From the NCBI RefSeq assembly GCF_021869535.1, contig NW_026262734.1:90773285-90837284 (forward strand): 64,000 nt of DNA, given 5' to 3'. Of the stretch, positions 43,729 to 55,122 are shown piece by piece. The notes below the pieces were generated by a model, which was not told where the DNA came from, did no database searches, and saw only the letters and a list, made by a program, of their open reading frames with translations. Origin of the DNA: Mytilus californianus. Its lineage: Eukaryota; Mollusca; Bivalvia; Mytilida; Mytilidae. A program made the translations under genes and the position numbers. Positions within the stretch are counted from its first letter, which is position 1. Every line of letters starts with the position of its first letter.

Positions 43729-45913
43729 TGCAATCTAAAAAAAAACATTTTCATTTGTTGTTTAATGTGTTAATGTTATTATTTGATTTAAATATTGGGA
43801 AACTTCCCCCTTTTATAAAAAGGCCTCATATCATGCAGGCGGGGAAATATACATAACAATGAAATGTACATTGCCTGTTGAAACCCGCAGTCGATGGTGA
43901 ACGAATTTGTTTGAGAATGAACTAAAATATCAACAATAAGCATAAAACCTAATGATTTATAGTTTGCAAACCAAAAGTATTAACAAGTGAAATATGTTTT
44001 TTTTCTAAAAATTGCAAAAGAAATAAGTTTGAGTCGTTGCATACATTGGAAACAAGAACAGGTTGAATAGGTCGTATGAATAATTAATTATAATTTCGGC
44101 AATTTCTATTTAAATATTCATGAGGAAAAGTGATATCAGGTCAGTGACTGTATATGACATAGAAATATACGGTCAACGCATTTTGACTGCTCAAATAGAA
44201 CGAGTGCAGTATAAATATATATATGTGTATGTCTGCCATCCGTATTATCTGTCTTATCTCTATTCAAAGCTCTGTTTTTATTCAGTAAAATATCTTTTTG
44301 TTACTTGTCAAATAAAATTGCAATACAACCTAAAGTAGAATTTCATTTTTTATTGGTTCCAAAATACGTGTCATAAAGTCATATACGTGATGTACACATA
44401 TTGCTTATTTTGGTTTTTGTTAATTTGAAGGAACAGTCGTTCTATATAAATAGTTCACGTTACGAACGACTACCTTCAAAGTTGCTTTTTTTTTACCGTC
44501 GTATAAAATCATTATTTTGATATTCTATCTCCAGAACGCCTGTTATTCATGTTGTCCTACATATTATACAGACAATTACCAATTTTCTCTACCAACAATT
44601 TTTTTGTTCAAAAGTATTTAGGAAATAAAAAATCCTATCGGTACTGTCATCTGCCATATTGGGCAGTACGTAACAGAAGTTACGAACAGCCGCTTTCCCC
44701 CAGTGTAACTGTTTAGTTGGGAATCTTCGCTGACTTTTCTCTCGATGACTGTATTAAATTGTCTTTCCCGATCGTCATTCATGTCTGCTATTTATTTGCA
44801 ATTTACAAAGATTGTATTCCCTGTAGATCAACGTGTATCACTGTATGTCCGGAAATTTGGTGACGAGCTCAGAGCAACCGGAGTTGATTTTTTTTTAAAT
44901 CCAAAATGTCGTCAGCTAAATGTTTTGTAAAATTTAAACAATTTTCAGTAGTATAAGTTAAAACAAAATATAAGATCTCTCTGGAATAGTATGTTTGGGA
45001 TGTGACGGGGATCCGCTTCTGGATTGCCCAATCATTGACTCACGTGGTTTTCCAAACAGCCAACTTTTCAATGATTTTTCTAACTTCTCAGTCGAATAAA
45101 TTCACAATAATCACTACTTCTATGTATGTATGTAAGTGAAGCATAAAATTAGATTGGCAAGAAAAAGGGGGGGGGGTAAATGTATTGTAGAAAAAAGAAA
45201 TATTTTTTATATAATGTACATCATGTATCCTATCTTATCTGTACATGTTTATAGAAGTCAACAAAGCTTTTGTACAATGGTATTTACTTTTATATGTTTA
45301 ATGATTGTTTTCTTTTTTTATGTGAAACTATAAGAAAATATATATAAGTATAATTGTCATGTTTACAAATATAAAGGTCACGGGTAGTTAAATTGAGGTA
45401 AAATTTGTAAATAAAGTTTCATGAGAAGAGCTTATAAGAAACAAACAGTATCAAATGTAACTTACCATTCTTTATTATTATCCAACACTTCCAAAAACTT
45501 GTATAAATCCAAAGGTATAAAATAACAAAAAGTATCAGAAACAGTAACCACGCTGTCTCTCATTCACACACTTTCACATGTTTCAAAATTGTATTGAAAG
45601 AATCGATAACGGATTTTTCTTCGTAAATTTCACGACACAGCTTCTGTAACATCTTTATTTCGATAAGATTTTATATGATATTATGATTATTTATAAAGTA
45701 ATTATAGAAAAACAGAAATGTATTAAAATGACTATGTATAAAATCAAATCAGTTTCACTGTATATTCTCCCTGGATATTCAGTAATAATTGTGTGCAACA
45801 GGGATACTTGATCGAATGCTGTACATCAAGTATTTTGTTAAAACAGCAAAGAGTGCAATAAAGAATTTATGAATGTTAAAATAAAAAATAATAATCACTA
45901 CTTCTGACACCAA
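43729..45913. other. Unrecognised AT-rich intronic DNA
   Basis: No gene supported. The frame 44120-44338 and its neighbours lack splice context or known motifs. Confidence 0.4.
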
Positions 45914-46088
45914 TGTGATGCTTAAAGCAATTCTTTAGTAACGTGTGTCGTATTTGGCACCACAAATAGCAGATATCATCAAAAGCTTGGCTACGACAAA
46001 AAAAAAAACGTCTGCAGAACTCAAACTTTTTTGATAGAACGAACAACATAAAAACTAGTCTACAATCCCGAATCAAATAACCGTTACA
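45914..46088 (+). repeat. Dispersed repeat R5, copy 2
   Basis: Matches 26786-26950 in the same orientation, with a longer A-run before CGTCTGCAGAACTCAAACTT. Confidence 0.7.
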
Positions 46089-46377
46089 GTATCTTAGTAA
46101 GCATAATGTCATCACACGTTTTATGATGTCATTAAAAAAAACGAATAGAATAATGCTGAGCACAGTTTGCAGTGTTACACAACGAAAAGTTTCTTATTGT
46201 AAAATATCTGATTTGTCGTTACAGGTTAAAATGCCATGAAATGTCTGATATCACTGCACGGACATCTTTTTTGTTAACGCACTACTTATGAATACAAACT
46301 TTAAAGCGCGTACGGTTTATTGACCCATCTGATCTGTTATTTTACCAATTGTGTACTTTTCACTAGATATGGATTCG

Positions 46378-46605
46378 CAGGATGTTTGACAGAAAAGGGA
46401 TTTCAAACAGAAAATGTATCGAAGATACAACAGCTTGATCAAAGAGCGGAAATCAGCCCGATGACACCGGTCTTCAACTTAGCGGCAAAATCACCCACCG
46501 GAAGGCGGGTCTCAGATGGCCTCTTAACAGTAATGTATATTACGTCTGCGAAATGGACTCCTCTCTAAAATCCGAAACGTACAGATGAACAAAAAAAACA
46601 CACAC
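46378..46605 (+). repeat. Diverged R2 family member
   Basis: It has R2-like order: AAGATACAACAGC, CAAAGAGCGG, GGTCTTCAAC, CCGGAAGGCGGGTCTCAGATG, then CTCTAAAATCCGAAACG. The open frame 46320-46568 lies inside it. Confidence 0.4.
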
Positions 46606-46831
46606 AAAACTTTGGGGCTCGTTTTGAACTGATATGTGTGTGAATATCCTAGTTCTTTGAAGCATGTCTTCTTTCAGCTTTGTGTGCCACTTATTGTAGA
46701 CAACTTCCGGTATTAACACTTAATGTGCTCAAATTTGACTTTTACTATTAAAAAAAATATTTCTTAACTTTAGAAAAAAATCGATTAAACATCTTTTAGA
46801 ACAAAATTTGTCAGCCAAAACTTTTTCAAAC

Positions 46832-46990
46832 ATTATACAATTATGGCCCGCTGAGGAGGTGAATATCAGAAATGGTCAACCCGAGTAAAGGTTATTTCAC
46901 GTGGGCTTTAGCCCGAGGGGAATAACATTTACTCGGGTTGACCATTTTGGATATTCATCGACTCAATGAGCCATAATTGTTTTATTATAC
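46832..46990. repeat. Foldback element F
   Basis: Arms 46840-46899 and 46919-46978 pair over about 60 nt (AATGGTCAACCCGAGTAAA and its inverse). The centre CACGTGGGCTTTAGCCCGAG is itself a small GC-rich hairpin. Confidence 0.85.
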
Positions 46991-47465
46991 CGAACGAACA
47001 TATTGCTATCAAAAGTAAAATATTGTAACAGATAGTCAAAACACTTACGTTAGAAAACGTTTGTGTGTCTATTGACATTTCGCGTGTGTACAACAAAGGT
47101 AGACTCTTTCTGTCAAATATAGATGGCCCTGAAAAGGGCCGTTTACAAGAGATAACGTCGACACTAGATGAATTTCCAAGTCTTGTAACGTCTTGTTCCG
47201 TCGTCACTTGATTGACGTCTAACCTGGTCGCTGCCATATTTGTTTTTGTTTCTCTGATGTTAAGTGACATCATACTTTAAAGGGAGTCAACTCATGATCA
47301 TTGGGTACGACAAGGGTTATTTACCGGTGAATAATAGGGTTTTTCGATGGAGGCTTCAATTTGTTGGGGTTATTCATCGCTCCTGTCAATTTTTGGAAAA
47401 AAACATCAAAATTTAACTATGACACGTGATTCTGTATTAGCCAATCAAATAGTTACTATATATAT
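46991..47465. other. Unrecognised intronic DNA
   Basis: The minus-strand frame 46929-47273 overlaps foldback F and shows no known domain. Confidence 0.35.
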
Positions 47466-47545
47466 ACTTTTATAAATTGTAACTTGGATGGAGAGTTGTC
47501 TCATTGACACTCATACCACATCTTCCTATATCTATATAACAATAT
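47466..47545 (+). repeat. R7 fragment
   Basis: AATTGTAACTTGGATGGAGA followed by GTTGTCTCATTGACACTCAT and ACCACATCTTCCTATATC. The same end is found at 52454-52515 (family R7). Confidence 0.7.
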
Positions 47546-47636
47546 ATCATATATAACATATATAGTGGTGTGGAGAAGGCTAAAACAATATACGCAGTAA
47601 CATTACATAGGGTAATGCTAATTTGTTAAGCGTAAA

Positions 47637-47960
47637 TTATTCTTGTAATGGAAGCCAGGGGTCCCAGTAGAGGTTGGCAATGTGAAGAGGCTTTGTTTTA
47701 AAAAATATATTCTTTTCTAGTATTAGATTTTCTTTTAGATAATTTTTCAGCCCTGCAAAACTGACTTGATTTTCACACAGATTTGTTCTATAAATAAAGA
47801 ATTTTGATAATAGTATTATTAAATTTTTTATTTTAATATTATTTTCTGTTTTTCCTAAATTTCCGAATAAAATTATATCCATGTTAAAGATATTTTGCTG
47901 TTGTGCTTTTGCGCAATACTTAGTAAACTTTTTGTCAGACTATAAACAATAAAAATTAGC
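47637..47960 (-). pseudogene. L1/Tx1-like LINE ORF2 C-terminal tail
   Basis: The minus-strand frame reads MDIILFGNLGKTENN, then NLIILLSKFFIYR and ends near ANLYWDPWL. An ILFG motif, a Lys-Asn linker, an I-L-x-x-K-x-F-I-Y-R/K helix and a terminal W-x-P follow the order of the C-terminus of L1-type ORF2 proteins. No RT core is left. Confidence 0.5.
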
Positions 47961-48179
47961 AAAATATATTGTGACAACAATTTTCTTTGAAAAATTGATT
48001 TCTGAAATCTTGAGGGAACAATTTACCCCCCAAAAAATGTTTTATTCCCCCTCTTTTTTCAAAAAAAAAATGAAGAAATGTTCTATATGATTTAGGAATA
48101 AAATTGTCCCCGCCCCAAAAAATTGGGTTTTTTTACCCGCCACCCCCCGCTCCCCCCTTTACCAAAAACACTTTTGAAG

Positions 48180-48540
48180 AAATTTCCTTCTGTAAAATGT
48201 GGTACAATTTAAGGGAAATCGATACACTTAAACACAAGGTATTGTCTGAAAACTAGAAAAATGCTTTTTAGTACCTAATTCCTGAACGGTTTGGACAATT
48301 ACCCCCAAATGAATCTAAGCCTTTTACTTATGGTATTGAACCTTGTGGTACAATTTCAAAGCAATCAATATACTTATACACAAGTTATTTATCTGAAACT
48401 AGAAAAGATGCTTGTGCCCCTTTGTGGCCCCTAATTCCTAAACTACTGGGACCATCACCCCTAAAAACAAGTTAGTTTCCGGAAACCAAATGTCTTTGGA
48501 TGACGACGACGACGACGACGACGTGATATCAATATATGAC
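48180..48540 (+). repeat. CCTGTGGTACAATTTC-type repeat, two units and (GAC)n
   Basis: The phrase GTGGTACAATTT recurs at about 48199 and 48353, each followed by ACACAAG and AACTAGAAAA-ATGCTT. A GAC trinucleotide run lies at 48502-48521. Confidence 0.6.
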
Positions 48541-49400
48541 CCAAAAATTTGTTTGCGGTCAAATAAAAACTTAGCCGGAGTGGTCTCATAACTTTATCTA
48601 ACCTAATGAAGTTTTAGTAGTAACACACAAAAAATGGCATATATCCATGCATCGTAAATGTACAAATGTACACTCAGTGGAAATAAAACAGAGGGCAAAA
48701 TATTAAAACTGGGTGAGAACGAAAACAAAATGTCATAATAGTTGTACCATATGAATTAGCGCTTAACATTTCGTAAAATGCCAAATCAGGAGTTTGAAGA
48801 CTACAAAAAAGAAACAAAAGTAAATAGTTTGTAGAGTTGCATTTCAAATGAAAACAATCAAAATTTTTTTTTCTTTCCATTTTATGATAGATTGCACCGA
48901 AGGAAATGACTACGACTGTCTAAATTAGATTATGGAATTGGCTTTCCAAAAACAAATCATTTTTAGCCCTGCATTTATGCTGGTTCAATAAAGTCACATG
49001 TGTATAGTTTGATATTGCAACAAGATAAATGTGGGGTTTTTTTTTTTTTTTGAAACTGCAACTTTTATTTTCAAAGTTTTGGCATTATAATAAAACAATT
49101 CTAAAAGAGAGGATTCAATTCTAATAGTTGTAAACGTCGAAAATCAAACAACAACTGGATTCCTACAAAAAACTGAGATTCTAAATTGTGAACACAGGGG
49201 AATTGTAACACTGCAATAACCTTTGAGTAAGAATTTTGCAAATTCCTTACGTTTAATATCAAAGTAGTGCTAAATAATACTGTTATAGTGATAAACTCAT
49301 CTCAGAAACGTATTTTCGATTACGGTCATGGTTGGTTGATTAAGATTAGCACAGTAATGGTAAGTTTGATAATTCGTTAGTTACTAGTAACTCGTATTAT
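48541..49400. other. Unrecognised intronic DNA
   Basis: Nothing supportable found. Confidence 0.4.
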
Positions 49401-49416
49401 GACTTTACTTATACAG

Positions 49417-49903
49417 GATTGAAATCCCGCTATTTGCAAGACAGTTACATACGGTCACCTCAAGTTTTACCTGGACAGAAAGTCAAGGTTGTTTGTGCAA
49501 GTGCAGTTTCAGAGTTCAAAGATTCTGAAAGCTTAATATCAGAAGTATCTGAAAGGGTTTGGAAAGAGAAGACTTAAAAACTGCTTCGACTAACATTGAA
49601 ACTCGCATCATTAAATACCTACAAACTCAAGTGAATACGTCCGTTCACATGCAAGTGCATGTACCTGCTATTATCAATGAGGCCCGTAATAAAGAAGTTA
49701 ATTCTCAAAGAACATTAAGATTTTTTAATCAACTTGCAGTACACAACATACCTTTTCAGCAAGGAGATTCAGGAGCATGTGTTTATATAACAAAAGGAAA
49801 CAATGAAACTGGTTGCCTTGGAATGGCAATTGCTGATTATCCTGGAGGTGGATGCATAGTTACTCCTATGGCTCCTTTGTTACAAAATTTAGGTTTGATC
49901 TAA
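49417..49903 (+). pseudogene. Protease-like gene, exon 2 (Ser part), with a 1-nt frameshift
   Basis: The acceptor TACTTATACAG ends at 49416. GA (49417-49418) completes the Gly codon begun in exon 1. The frame continues LKSRYLQDSYIRSPQVLPG and on to SEVSERV, then runs into TAA at 49575-49577. The correct-looking continuation lies in another frame (49559-49903), which holds FQQGDSGACVYIT with the nucleophile-type Ser (about residue 490) and then GCLGMAIAD and PGGGCIVTPM, ending at TAA 49901-49903. Loss of one base, probably in the T run at 49558-49560, explains the break. The whole protein would be about 533 residues. No clear poly-A signal was identified. Confidence 0.75.
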
Positions 49904-51065
49904 ATCATCTTATTTCAAAAGTAAACAAGCATAAACATTTTTTTTTAGAAATACGTTGTTTTTTAAAACATATAAAAGTAAAAAGAAATTTAATCTGGTT
50001 TCTCCGAACATTTTTTTTCTCACTTTTATTTCATATGCTTTTAAATTATCAATTTCGCTAATAATGATTCGAATGATTATGCAGAGTTAATAGCTAACAG
50101 ATTTTGTGTATCCTAAAAATTCTTGCATAAATAATTTCATTAAAACACCAAGAAAGCATTTTAAAAATCTACACCAACTGGTTTAACAGAACTCGGAAAA
50201 ACAGATCGCTTACTTTAGTTAACTTGATTTTACACAAAAAAAAATAACCGAGCTGTTATAGTATGTTATATATAACAATTTATTTTAGAAAATTTTCCTC
50301 ATTTACAATCAGAGATAATAACTTTAGAAAGACTCGATTAAAACACGACTTCAATGTAGTTGACAATTCTTTTTCTTCCGGTGGAAGGGAAAATAAATCG
50401 GTCTAAATTCACAATTTATTCGGGGAAAGAATAAAAAATCAAATACTATCAAATAATGTAAATAATTATTTAGCTGTGAGATATTGAAAAGGTCGTGAAT
50501 AAGCCCATAATATATAGTAATACATTGTAACTCGAGAGAGTATAAAGGTGTGAACCACTCACGTGTACACCAAAAAAAAAAAGATAATATGCAATCACAC
50601 CCTTCGCCTTAATTATATATAGTCGGAAGGTGAACATAGGGAGGAGGTTCTTAATATGAGCATACATTCCGACATAATATTTTACAATGTGAATGAATAT
50701 GGAATGAATAGTGTAACAAGTGGTATATATGTATATAGGGTTTTATATTCAAGGGTGTCGGTACAAAAAGATGTGTTGATTTGTTGTGATCATGTATTGT
50801 TCATATTCAACATTAAATTTGATTTAACAGTAGTGTTTATAAACAAATATGTATAATTCTGATTTACCTTAATATATACTGAGATTATTTTGTATCTTTA
50901 TTAATAATTTCTTTGAAATTTCCATTGATCATTTGATGAATTTTTGCTATCGCCATAATTGAGCATTCTATCACGCTTCCGATTTAGGCATGTAATTTGT
51001 CATTCGTATATCCCAGAAACAATATAAACATCATAACAGTATTTCATATATGCTTATAACCCTTA
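49904..51065. other. AT-rich DNA downstream of exon 2
   Basis: No gene. Possible 3' UTR of the protease-like gene immediately after 49903, without a convincing AATAAA close by. Confidence 0.4.
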
Positions 51066-51071
51066 CTTATA

Positions 51072-51308
51072 ACATGAGCAACACGACAGATGCCATGTGG
51101 AGCAGGATATGCTTACACTTCCGGAGTATCTGAGATCACCCCCGTTTTTTGGTGGGGTTCGTGTTGATTAGTTTTTAGTTTTTTATGTTGTGTCTTGTGT
51201 ACTATTACTTGTCGGTTTGTCTTTTTCTTTTTTAGCAATTGCGTTGTCATATTATTCTCGATCTATGAGTTTGAATGTCCCTCTGGTATCTTTCGCCCCT
51301 CTTTTACA
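51072..51308 (+). repeat. R1 family copy
   Basis: ATGTGGAGCAGGATATGCTT through GAGTTTGAATGTCCCTCTGG, parallel to 27406-27616. Confidence 0.75.
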
Positions 51309-51959
51309 AGTAATTATAGAAAAAGTTACAATGATTTTGTAAGAAATTGATATCAGTGTGCTCAATTTTATATTCATTTACATAGTGTGAATAGGCTTTT
51401 AGTGTTATTAGTCTGTTAGAGTTATGGTATCTTATCTTGTAAATGAAACATTTGTTTTTAATACAATGACTGATATTCCAGTGCCATCATGCAATAAAAA
51501 ATTATATTTTCTATAACTCAACTATCCTACTGCCTGTCGAGATATTTATATTTGGCATTGCACAAGTCATGTCTTCTTTGACTGTCCATGACGTTAAAAT
51601 ACTAAATCAATGGGATGTGTTTTAGTTGATTTTAGTCTTTGATGCATAATGGTTTTATTATTAGTTTATTGTTTTTTTTTTTTTTTCTAGCTGTCAGTAA
51701 CTGCGAGTACACTCAAATCGTACGTTCTTGTTAATTTGACCTGTTGATACTATTTTAAATGTTTTTCGTTATTTGATTTTTTACTTATTCAGGGTTATAT
51801 CTCGTCTATGTACTAGCTTTGATAAGTGTTTGGTAAGACTATAAATGTTCACTTCTTCGTACTATGAACAACAAAATGATTTATTTTTTTAAAAGTATTT
51901 CCTTTCTCAATTTTAACGGTATACCTTAAAACCAAATTATTTTCATTAACATGTGAATA
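51309..51959. other. Unrecognised non-coding DNA
   Basis: Nothing supportable found. Confidence 0.4.
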
Positions 51960-52515
51960 ATTTTGTATTTTGCGGCTTTTTGTTCAAGGTTATTGTTTAA
52001 TATCTCACAACGGTATACTACTGTTATCTTTATTTTTACCCCTTATTCTATTTTATTGATTTTGTATTTACATTGTATCATAAATCAAACGTATTCGTTC
52101 AATGTATGTTTACTTGTGTTAATATGTTTTTTGATTGAGTTAATCCATTTCAATTGATATTTTATAGTGTGTTTTTCTATGTTGTGATGTTACATTATTG
52201 TTTCAAATAAGGGTGAAGGCTGCATTTGTTTGCTCCTGTTCTAAGTCAGGAATCTGATGTTCAGTAGTTGTCATTTGTTGATGTGGTTCATAAGTGTTTC
52301 TCGTTTCTCGTTTTTTGTATAGATTATACTGTAGGTTTTCACCTTTGAACGGTTTTACACTAGTCATTTTTGGGGCCCTTTATAGCTTGCTATTGGGTGT
52401 GATCCAAGGCTCCGTGCCGCAGACCTTACTTTCACCTATAATGGTTTAATTTTACAAATTGTGACTTGGATGGAGAGTTGTTTCACTGGCACTCATACCA
52501 CATCTCATTATATCT
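51960..52515 (+). repeat. Dispersed mussel repeat R7 with an R3-like reverse piece
   Basis: 51963-52030 resembles the inverse of R3 (CGGTATACTACTGTT). From about 52200 the order GGTGAAGGCTGCATTTG, GGTTTTCACCTTTGAACGG, GGCTCCGTGCCG, TTGTGACTTGGATGGAGAG and CACTCATACCACATCTC matches, from memory, a hallmark mussel repeat. Confidence 0.65.
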
Positions 52516-52524
52516 ATTTATAGA

Positions 52525-53062
52525 TTTCCTAATTGTAGAGTTCAAAAAGGAGATTTGGGACAATTGCCAATTAGTCAACTTAAAAAACCTTGATTTGAAG
52601 TCAAAATTTATTTGGTTTATGTCATGTGAAGATAAATATGTTCATAAGAAAAAAGATAATCTAATTTTTAATTTAGAATGTGAGAAAAATAAAATTAACT
52701 GACTCCAGACATCTCTGGTTGTAATAAGATGTCAAATTCTTTAAAATTTTTAAAATGTATATTATTTTTATTGGATATAAATTATTCAGTCTATAATAAC
52801 AAAGAAGACTGGGTTGTGCATACATATCCAAAAAAATTAGGTCACTGATATTGGACATTATATATGATTTTAAGTCCTTTATCGACCATAACAAATATTT
52901 TTGTTTTGTTTTGTTTTATTTTTATTTTTCATCACTGTAATCAACAAAATCAATGTTAATCATATGTATATATCACAATTTGTATTAATTAGTCTGCTCT
53001 TCATGGGCGTCTTGACTGACAAATAAAACTATTCTTATTCTTATTCTATTCTTACTACTCGC
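52525..53062 (+). pseudogene. LINE 3' end with (TTATTC) tail
   Basis: The first part reads EFKKEIWDNCQL, then SKFIWFMSCEDKY in one frame, like the C-terminal tail of CR1/L2-type ORF2 proteins. A 3' UTR follows with CTCTTCATGGGCGTCTTGAC and TGACAAATAAAAC, ending in TTATTC repeats (53031-53050). 5'-truncated insertion. Confidence 0.55.
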
Positions 53063-53554
53063 CGCTAGAGGTCACAGGAAGAGGATGTAAACTACTATAT
53101 GGCACTAAACAACCGTTAGCAATGAGCTTAACTCATCGTATATAACCGATAAGAGTTTTATTCCAAAGAGAATGTTTCCACTGAGATACCAATTTTGCAA
53201 AAAAACATCGATAGTATTAGATACAAATATATAGAAAAGATACAAATGGATGTAATAAGAAGCAATAAGCTATATAAGGTCAGACTGCCAAAATAATATA
53301 TTTCAAATACCTGAAAAAATAATAGTCGACAAAACATTTCGCTAAAAAAGTAAATGAGCAACACAAACCACGATGAAACCTATTTGAACCCAGAAACTTT
53401 ATAATGTTTACAGCTTATGTTGCACCAATGATGTCCGTATAAAGGGTTTTTAATGACATGCACACCGTTGGGGGCGAATTTGATCTGCGACAGCAACTCC
53501 CTATCTCTATAATCGGAATCGAACACAATCTGTGTAATACATGTAATATCACAT
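53063..53554. other. Unrecognised non-coding DNA
   Basis: Nothing supportable found. Confidence 0.4.
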
Positions 53555-53745
53555 AAAAGAGGGGCGAAAGATACCAGAGGGACAGCCAAACTCATTGCTA
53601 AAAAATAAAAAGACAAACAGACAAATAATAGTACACAAGACACAACATAGAAAACTAAAGACTAAGCAACACGGACTCGACCAAAAACCGGGGGTGATCT
53701 CAGGTGCTCTGGAAGGGTAAGCAGATCCTGCTCCACATATGGCAC
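53555..53745 (-). repeat. R1 family copy, reverse
   Basis: The inverse of R1: AAGAGGGGCGAAAGATACCA to TCCTGCTCCACAT. Minus-strand open frames at 53380-53758 are by-products. Confidence 0.75.
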
Positions 53746-54159
53746 TGGCATTACGCACAAGAAAAAGATATGAATGGGTTCATTGAAATTCAAATTGATA
53801 ATCTGCATAATTACAAAGTTGCAGAATTATGTATATTTGCGTGTGTTTTTGTTACAGTTCCGTTATTTTCCTTTTAATTGATGTGTTTAAGTTTGTTAAC
53901 CGGATTTGTTCAGGAACACCAGAGGTAACCTCAGTTTTTGTTGTAGGGTTCATAATACTCGATATTGCTTCATGTTTGAGATTTTGTCGCCAATTAACTT
54001 GGGTGAAGTGCCTCTGAATGCAACCTGTACTTTAGGTACCCTATCATACCGGAACTGTATGATGGTTTTTTTTAACTAGTACTCTACTGCGTTATCACTA
54101 TTAATCTCCATGAAAAGAACGCACAATTAAAATCTTAAAAAAAAACAACAGGACTATTT
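53746..54159. other. Non-coding DNA, partly R1/R3-like
   Basis: No gene supported. The frame 53829-54017 resembles decayed repeat sequence. Confidence 0.35.
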
Positions 54160-54605
54160 CAAAATTTGAAGATGTGTTATAATTACCAATGAGACTACTA
54201 TCCACTTTGAAGAAGAATTAAGCAACTACAACCTTCAAGGAAACAATACTGTAAAGAAATATATAACATGTCCCGACGTGACAAATTGTAAGACAATTCA
54301 AACGAGAAAACCGTATTTATTTACCAAACAAACAAACACACGAAAATGATTACAATGAATATCGTCAAACGACAACAGCTGAGTTTTAGACTCCTCACTT
54401 GGGGTTGTTTTAAACATCTATGAGATCGCTCAACCCTACCATAATCTTGGACAGTTCCATACCAGCACAACATAAGAACAAACCAACGACACTGAAAAAA
54501 GATACCATAGTGGGCAATTAAAAAGCATAAAAACATAAAAGATTGAGCAACACAAACCAACAAAAATTTGCGAGACACTCAGGTGCTCCGGAAAAGTAAA
54601 CTGAA
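54160..54605 (-). repeat. Composite of R6 and R1-like repeats
   Basis: 54170-54310 carries R6 phrases (AATTACCAATGAGACTACTA, AATTCAAACGAGAAAAC). 54320-54600 carries reverse R1-like phrases (GAGCAACACAAACC, CTCAGGTGCTCCGGAA). Confidence 0.5.
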
Positions 54606-55014
54606 GCTTTCAGTTCTTGTTACGCTAGAAACAAAATCATTTTAGTGTATTTAACTAAATTTTCTTCACTTGTAAAATTAATATTAAGACTCATTTCCGG
54701 ACATGTTGTCACCGAATGTAACCAGTTGCTAGTTTCAACTGATTCTATAAGTCTCTCTGACCACTTTCTACTGCAGTTTTGCCTAATTCGCAGGATACTC
54801 TTTTCAAGAATGGTCGAATAGTGTATTAATATCATTATTAAGATAACAGCATTCTACAAGAAACACTACAGTCCAGATAAATCACTTTGTAAACTGCAAT
54901 TGGCTGTGAAAGATATTATGGTCAAACATATGTTTTTCATTCAGATAATTTATTGAATTTTCAATCTATAGTTATATAATGAGCACAAAGTGTTTTCGTC
55001 TTGGTTAAGACATG
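54606..55014. other. Unrecognised non-coding DNA
   Basis: Nothing supportable found. Confidence 0.4.
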
Positions 55015-55122
55015 CATAATATTTTGGTGACGTTAGCCGGAGGAACCACCAACTTCGACAGGGAAGCTGGCATTTTCTGGTCAATTAAGAATGGAGTTGA
55101 ACGCACCTGAAAAAAAAAAATT
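55015..55122. repeat. Short SINE-like tail ending in poly-A
   Basis: TTAGCCGGAGGAACCACCAA and GAACGCACCTGAAAAAAAAA resemble, from memory, a piece of a bivalve SINE. It directly abuts the start of the tandem duplication. Confidence 0.35.

Larger units (their letters stand above)
25631..49416 (+). other. 23.8-kb intron of the protease-like gene, packed with repeats
   Basis: Donor GTAAGA at 25631 and acceptor ACTTATACAG ending at 49416 give matching phase. The intron contains the foldbacks, LINEs, Gypsy remnant and inverted repeats listed separately, and no further exon of this gene that I can recognise. Its length is due largely to inserted elements. Confidence 0.65.

Noticed and set aside
46929..47273. 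Minus-strand 114-residue gene
   Set aside because: Overlaps foldback F and shows no splice signals or known motif.
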